Source of the DNA: RGDT01 sp964630925
GTDB taxonomy: Bacteria > Planctomycetota > Planctomycetia > Gemmatales > Gemmataceae
Length of the DNA stretch: 23,519 bases
Direction of reading: 5' to 3'
Assembly (NCBI GenBank): GCA_964630925.1
Contig: CAZVZK010000158.1
Location: forward strand, 1-23,519
In this document: piece after piece, positions 6,644 through 15,210 of the stretch
Numbering within the stretch: position 1 is the stretch's first letter
Layout: each line of letters begins with the position of its first letter
Program-made: the position numbers and the translations under genes
The notes under the pieces: generated by a model
Databases searched by the model: none
Seen by the model: the letters and a program-made list of their open reading frames with translations, nothing else
What the model was told of the DNA's origin: nothing

Positions 6644-7891
6644 ATGAAGCACACATCTGCATTCCTCGTTGCCCTCGTGGGGCTGGGCCATACCCACGCC
6701 GCCGACCCCATCCCGCCCGAGGGCCTCGGCAAGCTCCAGGCCCTCATCAGGCCGTCGAAGGGCGAGGAGCCGTGGGCCGACATCCCCTGGCGCACCGACC
6801 TGTGGCAGGCCCGCAAGCTCGCCGCCGAACAGGGCAAGCCGATCCTACTGTGGGAGATGGACGGCCACCCGCTCGGGTGTACCTGAAACAACGGGGTCGC
6901 GGGCCGTGCGCTCGCCTTCTCCGACGCGGACATCGTCCGGATGGCAACCAAGGACTACATCCCCGTCGCCTGCGACGACTGGTATCAGCGCCGCCGCGAC
7001 GACGCCGAGGGCCGCTTCTTCCGCTCCGTCGCCGACCAGGGGCCACGCAAGGGCGCCGGAGGCGGCACCCGGCAGGGCATCTACATGCTCACCGCCGACG
7101 GCAAGCTCCTCGCCTACAAGAACGCCGGGCAGGCCCCCGATGTCATGCGCGACACCCTCAAGCACGGCCTGCGCGAGTGGGCCAAACTCCCCGAGGCACG
7201 CCGCAAGCCCGGCGCCGTCAAGGTCCCCGACCACGGCAAGGTCGATGAGCGCTACGCGCGCACGCCGCCCCCCGGCGGCCTTATCCTCAAGGTGTTCACG
7301 CGCATCCTCGACAGGAAGGACGGCGAGTGCGTGCGTGGTACCTGCGGCTCGAAGTGGGGCGACAACGCGGCCCGCGACCACCTGTGGCTCACTGCGGCCG
7401 AGTGGAAGTCGCTCATCCCCGCCGCCCCGAAGAAGGGCGAGAAGACCGATGTGCCCGAACGCATCGTCGAGCGCGTCCTCCGCTTCCACCTGATCGACAA
7501 CACGCGCGGCGAGCCGCCCTTCTGGACGCGCGAGCAGATCCGCAAGAAGGAGATGACGCTCACCGTCGAGGAGGCGTCCGACGCCGAGGTCGTGCTGCGC
7601 CTCGACGGCGCCGCCCTCCTCGCCGACCATGCCGACGCGGACAAGGCGAAGCGCGGCTTCGACGCCCGCCTGCTGGGACGCCTCCGCTACTCCCCGGCCA
7701 AGAAGGCGATCACGGCCTTCGACGTGGTGGCGTCCGGCGAACACTGGGGCGAGGGGGCGTTCACGCGTGGGGCCAGGCCGGGCCGGACGCCGCTGGGGGT
7801 CTCGTTCGAGCTGGCGGCGGCGGACGCGCCGGGCCTGGTGCCGCCGCAGGCGGCGCGGGAGACGGGGGTGTACATCCCCCGAGAGCGGTAG
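6644..7891 (+). CDS. Predicted selenoprotein: exported thioredoxin-like protein with in-frame TGA (Sec81)
   Basis: One frame runs from ATG 6644 to the stop at 7889-7891, interrupted only by TGA at 6884-6886. Reading that TGA as selenocysteine gives 415 residues and the motif HPLGCTU-NNGVAGRALAFSD. The protein sequence before and after is continuous in sense: a thioredoxin-like fold would have the strand GKPILLWEMDGHPLGC just before its redox motif and the helix after it, as seen here. The Cys79-Thr-Sec81 pair would be the redox centre. MKHTSAFLVALVGLGHTHAADP is a signal peptide, so the protein acts outside the cytoplasm. The C-terminal ~230 residues contain a separate domain with CVRGTCGSKWGDNAARDHLW and HWGEGAF, and no named family that I know. 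There is no ATG with a ribosome binding site for a second gene; the first ATG after the TGA (6941) cuts into the fold. A true nonsense mutation is the alternative. The sel genes are not in the window. Confidence 0.75.
6884..6920 (+). promoter_or_regulatory. Candidate bacterial SECIS element
   Basis: Directly after the TGA the RNA can form a small hairpin: CGC (6898-6900), loop GGGCCGU (6901-6907), GCG (6908-6910), extended by GG/UC pairs below a U/C mismatch. Counting the U of UGA as 1, the loop G and U at 6906 and 6907 fall on positions 23 and 24, where E. coli fdhF carries the G and U that SelB recognises. The stem is short and other foldings exist. Confidence 0.35.
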
Positions 7892-7958
7892 GCGCGACGC
7901 TCAAGCCGGCCCGCCCGCGTGCCGATGATGGGAGGGCAGGTCAGGAGGGGCCGCGCGC

Positions 7959-8249
7959 ATGGAGGATGTCCGCCGTCTGACGACCCTGGACGAGCTGCGG
8001 GCCCACGTCCGCTCCGTCCTGGCCGCCCACGACCAGCTCGACCCCGAGCAGACGCCCCTCGCCCACTCCGTCGTCCGCCGGCGCGGCAGGCCCTGCGGCC
8101 TGTTCTTCCGCCTCTCCGGCCCGCGCCGGGTCCGCACCTACGCGGTGTGGGCCGGCGACGAGGGCCGCGTCCTGTTCTACGACTCGCACGGCGTCCGCTT
8201 CGCCGAGACGCGCCTCAGCGAGGGCCCCGACCCGCGCGAGCTGGCCTGA
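7959..8249 (+). CDS. Hypothetical protein (96 aa)
   Basis: This small soluble protein reads MEDVRRLTTLDELRAHVRSV at its start, then has a basic beta-rich body with RPCGLFFRLSGPRRVRTYAVW and RVLFYDSHGVRFAETRLSEGP. No domain is recognised. The ATG at 7959 follows AGGAGGGG by about eight bases. The 15 bases CAGGTCAGGAGGGGC upstream also precede the membrane-anchored gene at 3190. It lies between the selenoprotein candidate and the sensor kinase and reads in the same direction as both. Codon use matches the neighbours, so it is probably real. Confidence 0.6.
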   Translation: MEDVRRLTTLDELRAHVRSVLAAHDQLDPEQTPLAHSVVRRRGRPCGLFFRLSGPRRVRTYAVWAGDEGRVLFYDSHGVRFAETRLSEGPDPRELA

Positions 8250-8269
8250 GCCCGCTCGCCCCGGACGAC

Positions 8270-8291
8270 GCACCCGGTTATAATCGGGTGC
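8270..8291 (+). promoter_or_regulatory. Hairpin enclosing a TATAAT box upstream of the sensor kinase
   Basis: GCACCCG (8270-8276) and CGGGTGC (8285-8291) form a perfect 7-bp inverted repeat around GTTATAAT. The enclosed TATAAT at 8279-8284 is a consensus -10 box lying 23 bases before the ATG at 8308, so transcripts would have a very short leader. No good -35 box is seen. The repeat could be an operator covering the -10 region. Both the symmetry and the box are plain in the sequence; the role is inferred. Confidence 0.4.
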
Positions 8292-8307
8292 ATCCGGAGG
8301 CGCCAGG

Positions 8308-10169
<1,862 letters not shown>

Positions 10170-10170
<1 letters not shown>

Positions 10171-10586
10171 TGGGCGTGTTCAAGCGGGTGGAGGCGGAGG
10201 CCGCCGGGCCGGCGGCGCTGGGCATCCTGGTGCCGCCGGGGAGGCGGACGTTCGTGATCCTGCGCCCGCGCGCCCTGGACATCGACCTCGTGCTGTGCCG
10301 GGGCGAAGGCGACCCCAGGCCGCGCGACCTCGCCCACGACGAGGCGAGCGCCGCCGCCCAGTCCTTGCACCGGGCGCTACGCGAGGGCATGCGAATCGAG
10401 GCGGGCGGGCACCTGTGGGCGTCGGGCGGCGGGTTCTTCCTGGTGGCGTGCCGCCGCGAGCCGGGTCGGCCCTACGCGCCTCTGGAGTCGCCCTCGGAGG
10501 AGCTGGCCCTCGCCCTCCGCGCGACGGTGTGCCCGGAGGGCGAGCAGGAGCTGTACTTCAACGTCCGCCACTTCGAGAGGGGCTGA
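10170..10586 (+). CDS. Hypothetical protein (138 aa) coupled to the kinase
   Basis: The ATG at 10170 shares its A with the TGA of the kinase, and its own TGA shares its A with the ATG of the Nudix gene. This double TGATG arrangement implies translational coupling of all three. The protein starts MGVFKRVEAEAAGPAALGIL, is soluble, and contains RTFVILRPRALDIDLVLCRG, GGGFFLVACRREPG and a C-terminal EQELYFNVRHFERG. I do not recognise the family. No receiver, Hpt or DNA-binding motif is seen, so it is not an obvious signalling partner of the kinase. Confidence 0.65.
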
Positions 10587-11077
10587 TGCCGTACACCCCC
10601 GTCGTCGCCACGCTGGGCTACATCCTGTCGCCGGACGGCGCGCGCGTGCTGCTGGTGCATCGCAACAGGCGCGAGGGGGACGCGCACCTCGGCAAGTACA
10701 ACGGCCTGGGGGGGAAGCTGGAGCGCGACGAGGACGTGGCCGCCTGCATGCGCCGCGAGATCCGCGAGGAGAGCGGCCTGGAGGTGCAAGAGATGCGCCT
10801 GCGCGGCACGGTGTCGTGGCCGGGTTTCGGCAAGGGCGGCGAGGACTGGCTGGGGTTCATCTTCCTGGTGACGCGCTTCACCGGCGAGGCGTGGGGCGAG
10901 AACGCCGACGGCCCGCTGGAGTGGGTGGAGCTGACGCGCCTGCACGGGCTGCCGATGTGGGAGGGCGACCGGCACTTCCTGCCCCTGGTGTTCGGCGGCG
11001 GCCCGGCGTTCCACGGCGTGATGCCGTACCACGACGGGCGCCCCGTGGCCTGGCGGTATTCGCTTCTGGGTGAGTAA
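10586..11077 (+). CDS. Nudix hydrolase, MutT/MTH1-like (163 aa)
   Basis: Nudix enzymes cleave nucleoside diphosphates linked to another group; MutT/MTH1 types remove oxidised dNTPs from the pool. The full Nudix box GX5EX7REXXEEXGX is present at about residues 41-63, from GKLERDEDV to REIREESGL, and is preceded by HLGKYNGLGG, a phrase typical of the MTH1-like branch. The N-terminal strand is TPVVATLGYILSPDGARVLLVHRN. The C-terminus has PLEWVELTRL and MWEGDRHFLPLVF, also common in this branch. The ATG overlaps the stop of the preceding gene. The substrate cannot be decided from sequence alone. Confidence 0.9.
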   Translation: MPYTPVVATLGYILSPDGARVLLVHRNRREGDAHLGKYNGLGGKLERDEDVAACMRREIREESGLEVQEMRLRGTVSWPGFGKGGEDWLGFIFLVTRFTGEAWGENADGPLEWVELTRLHGLPMWEGDRHFLPLVFGGGPAFHGVMPYHDGRPVAWRYSLLGE

Positions 11078-11195
11078 CCTGGATGTGACACCGCGGTGAG
11101 CCCTGGCTTTGCACTGGACGCCCGGCCCCCTCCCGCCCATGATGAGCGCTACCCACCGGCCCTCGCGCCACCACCCCGCCGAAAGGAGCCTCTCC

Positions 11196-14165
11196 ATGCC
11201 CTCCGATCAGCGCCCCCGCGTCGCGGCCCTCCTCGCCGGCCTCGCGCTCCTCGCCGCCCTCGTCGCACTCCCCGCCGCCGGACAGTCCCTGGCACCCAAG
11301 GGGAAGATCAGGACGGAGACGCCGCACATCACCGCCGACAAGGGCGTCAAGTACGACTACGACATCGTTTACGTCCGCGCCCCGCTCACCGTGCCCGGAA
11401 AGGGCGGCAAGGACGTGCCCGCACCTGTCTGGCCCGACGCCGGCGCGCCCCTCGCCCTGCGTGCCCCCACCGACCTCATGCTCCTCCACCCCGACGGCAA
11501 GGAGGAGGTGCTCGTCGAGGGCGGCACAGGCGCCATCGCCGACCCCTACGTCTCCTTCGACGCCCGCTCGGTGTACTACACCCGCTTCCACGACCTCACC
11601 GGCCAGGGCGGCGCCGACGTGTATCGGGTCGATGTGAAGACGAGAAAGTCGGTCCGCCTGACGCACCAGACGCCGACGCCCAACACCGGGGCGGTGGCGG
11701 GCAAGGCGGCGGCGCGGCGCGTCTACAACATGCACCCGTGCCCGCTGCCTGGGGGGCGTGTCGCCTTCGTCAGTGACCGCGACGGCCTCAAGGCCCCGCG
11801 CCACGCTCAGGGCGCGCTGCAGCTCTTCGTGATGGACGACGACGGCGACAACGTCGAGAAGATCGGCCACCTGAACGTCGGGCAGGCGCTACACCCGGTG
11901 ATCCTCAAGGACGGGCGGATCATCTTCAGCTCGCTGGAGGTGCAGGGCAAGCACAACACCGGCTGGGGCATCCTCGGCATCCACCCCGACGGCACCAACT
12001 GGGACCCCGTCGTCAGCGCCCTCTCGCTCGGCGGGGCGCCCATCCCCTTCCACTTCCAGACGCAGTTCTCCGACGAGAGCATCGTCGTCGAGAACTACTA
12101 CATCCCCGCGATGGGCGGCTTCGGCGTGTACTTCAAGCAGCCGGCGCGGGCGCCGGAGGGCACGCCACCGTTCGCCGCCGCCAGGCCGCGCGACGACCCG
12201 AAGATGGCGATGCGGCACGGGCGTTTCCGCATGCCGTTCCAGCCGTACGGCATGGAGGTGCTGACGCGCTTCACGCACAACCACGACTCGCCGGCCCTCC
12301 GCGCCGACCCGGGCGACCCGAAGTCGCCGCACGCCGGCTGGGTGACGCACCCGTGCGGCGCGCCGGACAACCACCTGCTCACCGTCTGGTCCGGCATGAT
12401 GCCCTCCAACCGGGGCCGCATCACCGACGACAGTCGGCCCGTCGATTCCGGCATCTACCTCATCAAGGACGGCAAGTCGTTCTGGGAGCCGGGCGAGATG
12501 CTCCTGGTCAAGAACGACCCGAAGTACAACGAGCAGTGGCCGCGGCCCCTCGTGCCGTACAAACGCATCCACGGCGTGGACGAGCCGAAGGCCCTCGCCC
12601 CGCTGAAGAACGACGGCAAGCTGTCGAAGCATCTGCCCGAGGGGACGCCGTTCGGCCTCGTCGGCACGTCGAGCCTGTACAAGCGCGAGACGTACCCGCT
12701 CGGCGTGGTGCCGAAGGGGGGCGTGACGGCGACGGGCTCGCCGTACTCCGTGTTCCCCACGCGCGAGCATCGGACGAACTGGGACGGCCAGGGGGCCGAC
12801 GCCGGGCTGTACGAGAATTCCGACATCCACGCCGTCCGCATCCTGGCGATGGAGCCGGCTTCCATCCCCGTCGCCGGCCGATTCTCCAACGCGGCCAACG
12901 AGCGTCTGCGCATCCTGGGCGAATTCCCCGTGCGCAAGTTCGATAAAGCAGGCAAGCAGCCGCTCGACCCGGACGGCAACCCGGACACGTCGTTCCTGGC
13001 GAGGATCCCCGCCGACGTGGCCTGGACCTTCCAGACGCTCGACAAGGACGGCATGGCCCTGAACATGGCGCAGACGTGGCACCAGCTCCGCCCCGGCGAG
13101 GTGCGCAACAACTGCGGCGGCTGCCACGCCCACTCCCAGAAGCCGACGCCCTTCCAGGACACCGCCGCCGCGAAGGACGATTATGCCGTCTTCGACCTGA
13201 CGCGCTCGACGCCGCTGATCACGGCGAAGAAGCACGACGAGTCCGGCAAGCGTTGGGACAGGGACGACACGTCCGGCCTGCGCTACGCCAAGGGCGTGCT
13301 GAACGTGGAGTATTACCGCGACATCAAGCCGATCCTGGAGCGATCGTGCGTGGCGTGCCACTCGCACAAGCAGGGGGGGGCGGGGGGGGAGCCGAAGGTC
13401 ACCCCCGACAAGGCTGTAAAGCCGGCGGGCGGGCTGGCGCTGGACGACGACAGGCCGGGCCGGGACAACAGGGCGCCGGCGACGTACCGCACCCTGGTGC
13501 AGTCCGGCGGCGCGAAGTCGAAGCGGTACGTCTGGGCGTTGCAGTCGCGCACCAGCCCCCTGGCGTGGAAGCTGTTCGGGCGGCGCACCGACGGCTTCCC
13601 CGAGAAGATGGTGCCCGGCGCCGAGGGCGACCTCCACGGCCACCTGGCGCGCGGCGGCGAGCCGTACACCCCGTTCAAGGGGAGCATCATGCCGCCGACG
13701 GGGGCGGTGACGGCGGGCAAGGTGAAGGCGCTGACGGATGAGGACCGGCGGACGATCCTGAGGTGGATCGACCTGGGCTGCCCCATCGACCACGACTTCG
13801 ACCCCAAGGACCCGGCGAAGCGCGGCAAGGGCTGGATGCTCGACGACCAGCGTCCGACGCTGACGCTGACGTACCCGCGGGCCGGGGCGAACGGCCCGCT
13901 GTCGCGTATCGTCGTCGGCATGCACGACTACGGCACGGGGTTGGATGAAGCCTCCTTCAAGGTGACGGCGGACTTCCCCCTCGACGGCGTCGCGGCGGGC
14001 GAGGACCTGTCAACGAAGTTCAAGGCCAAGGGTGACGGCGTCCGCGAGCTGGCGATGGCGAGGCCGCTGACGGGGCTGGCGAAGGGCAGGCTGACGGTGT
14101 CGGTGCAGGACCGCGAGGGGAACGTGACGCGGATCGAGCGGACGTTCTCCGTGGGGCGGAAGTGA
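11196..14165 (+). CDS. Exported dihaem protein resembling the hydrazine synthase alpha subunit (989 aa)
   Basis: MPSDQRPRVAALLAGLALLAALVALPAAG is a signal peptide. A beta-propeller-like region follows, including PCPLPGGRVAFVSDRDG. The middle region, with RMPFQPYGMEVLTRFTHNHD, GWVTHPCGAPDNHLLTVWSG, PVDSGIYLI and KNDPKYNEQWPRPLVPYKR, resembles the middle domain of hydrazine synthase subunit alpha (HzsA) and of many HzsA-like planctomycete proteins. Two CxxCH haem-c sites are seen: CGGCH at residues 640-644 and CVACH at 718-722, the latter in the ILERSCVACHSHK context of planctomycete cytochromes. This is not evidence for anammox, since no other hydrazine genes are here and HzsA-like proteins are widespread in aerobic planctomycetes. 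The ATG at 11196 follows AAAGGAG. It heads a row of exported proteins. Confidence 0.75.
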   Translation: MPSDQRPRVAALLAGLALLAALVALPAAGQSLAPKGKIRTETPHITADKGVKYDYDIVYVRAPLTVPGKGGKDVPAPVWPDAGAPLALRAPTDLMLLHPDGKEEVLVEGGTGAIADPYVSFDARSVYYTRFHDLTGQGGADVYRVDVKTRKSVRLTHQTPTPNTGAVAGKAAARRVYNMHPCPLPGGRVAFVSDRDGLKAPRHAQGALQLFVMDDDGDNVEKIGHLNVGQALHPVILKDGRIIFSSLEVQGKHNTGWGILGIHPDGTNWDPVVSALSLGGAPIPFHFQTQFSDESIVVENYYIPAMGGFGVYFKQPARAPEGTPPFAAARPRDDPKMAMRHGRFRMPFQPYGMEVLTRFTHNHDSPALRADPGDPKSPHAGWVTHPCGAPDNHLLTVWSGMMPSNRGRITDDSRPVDSGIYLIKDGKSFWEPGEMLLVKNDPKYNEQWPRPLVPYKRIHGVDEPKALAPLKNDGKLSKHLPEGTPFGLVGTSSLYKRETYPLGVVPKGGVTATGSPYSVFPTREHRTNWDGQGADAGLYENSDIHAVRILAMEPASIPVAGRFSNAANERLRILGEFPVRKFDKAGKQPLDPDGNPDTSFLARIPADVAWTFQTLDKDGMALNMAQTWHQLRPGEVRNNCGGCHAHSQKPTPFQDTAAAKDDYAVFDLTRSTPLITAKKHDESGKRWDRDDTSGLRYAKGVLNVEYYRDIKPILERSCVACHSHKQGGAGGEPKVTPDKAVKPAGGLALDDDRPGRDNRAPATYRTLVQSGGAKSKRYVWALQSRTSPLAWKLFGRRTDGFPEKMVPGAEGDLHGHLARGGEPYTPFKGSIMPPTGAVTAGKVKALTDEDRRTILRWIDLGCPIDHDFDPKDPAKRGKGWMLDDQRPTLTLTYPRAGANGPLSRIVVGMHDYGTGLDEASFKVTADFPLDGVAAGEDLSTKFKAKGDGVRELAMARPLTGLAKGRLTVSVQDREGNVTRIERTFSVGRK

Positions 14166-14214
14166 GCCGGCCGCGTCGATCCACCTGTCCCCCGCGGTAA
14201 AGGAGGCACGCCGC

Positions 14215-15123
14215 ATGCACCGCCGCTCTTCGGCCCTCGCCCTGCTGCTGTTCGCCGCCGCGGCGTCCGCCGGCCCCACGGAGGCGCAACTGGCGGCGGC
14301 GAAGAAGGCGTACGACGGCCTCGGCGGCCTGCTCGTCACCCACGTCAGCCTCGCGTCCGGCGAGACGCGGCACGCCTTCCAGCTCCCGGCCTCGCTGACG
14401 GACGGGCGGATGGAGGGGCTGCCGGACTGCCCCTTCCCGTTCGGGTTGTCCATCCGATCCCGACACGTGACCGACGCCGGCGTGAGGCACCTCGCCCGGC
14501 TCAAGGGGCTCGTCTCAATCGACCTCTCCGGCAGCAAGGCGGACGATACGTGGATGAAACCCCTCGCCGCCGTCAAGGGCCTGGAGGGCCTCCACCTCCA
14601 CCTCACCGGCGTGACGGACGCCGGGATGAAGGACGTCGCGCGGCTGTCGCGCCTCACCGAGCTGACGCTCAGCAAGACGCGCGTCACCGACGCCGGCCTG
14701 AAGGCCCTGGCCGGCCTGAAGGCCCTCACACGGCTGCGTCTGCGCGTGACGGGCGTCACCGGCGCGGGCCTGGAGCACCTCGCGGGGATGAAGGCCCTCG
14801 CCGAGCTGGACCTCGCCTTCACCCGCGTCGGCGACGCCGGGCTGGAGGGCCTCGCCGGCCTGGACAGGCTGTCCGCCCTCTCGCTGTGCGCGTGCGCCGT
14901 CACGGACGCGGGGGTGAAGCAGCTGGCGCGGCTGAAGGGCCTCACGAGGCTCGACCTCGGCGATACGAAGATCACCGACGGGGGCGTGCCCGCCCTCGCG
15001 GGGATGAAGGGCCTCACCCACCTCGACCTGCGCGACACGAGGGTCGGCGCCAGGGGCATCGCCGCGCTGAAGAAGGCGCTGCCCGGCTGCACGGTCCGGC
15101 ACGACCCGCGGCCCGGCCGCTGA
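14215..15123 (+). CDS. Exported leucine-rich repeat protein (302 aa)
   Basis: A signal peptide (MHRRSSALALLLFAAAASAG) precedes about 60 residues of unique sequence. From residue 83 to the end there are nine 24-residue repeats of the form (T)xVTDAGLKxLAxLKxLxxLxLx. The second (GSKADDTWMKPLAAVKG) and ninth (DTRVGARGIAALKKALPG) are the most divergent. This regular short-repeat type is common in planctomycete secreted proteins and probably serves protein binding. AAAGGAGG stands 11 bases before the ATG. The start lies 49 bases after the stop of the dihaem gene. The underlying 72-bp DNA repeats are well diverged. Confidence 0.85.
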   Translation: MHRRSSALALLLFAAAASAGPTEAQLAAAKKAYDGLGGLLVTHVSLASGETRHAFQLPASLTDGRMEGLPDCPFPFGLSIRSRHVTDAGVRHLARLKGLVSIDLSGSKADDTWMKPLAAVKGLEGLHLHLTGVTDAGMKDVARLSRLTELTLSKTRVTDAGLKALAGLKALTRLRLRVTGVTGAGLEHLAGMKALAELDLAFTRVGDAGLEGLAGLDRLSALSLCACAVTDAGVKQLARLKGLTRLDLGDTKITDGGVPALAGMKGLTHLDLRDTRVGARGIAALKKALPGCTVRHDPRPGR

Positions 15124-15210
15124 CGGTGCCAGGATTTACCCCTTCCCGTTCGCCCCCCGCCGCGCCAAAACAATCTCATCCCGCCCCACCCGACCCACCG
15201 GAGCCACCCC

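Noticed and set aside
6599..6886. Separate 80-95 aa gene ending at TGA 6884-6886
   Set aside because: The same frame continues with strong coding sense and fold continuity, so the TGA is better read as selenocysteine within one gene.
11196..14165. True hydrazine synthase alpha subunit and an anammox organism
   Set aside because: No other hydrazine or anammox genes are present, and HzsA-like proteins are common in ordinary planctomycetes.
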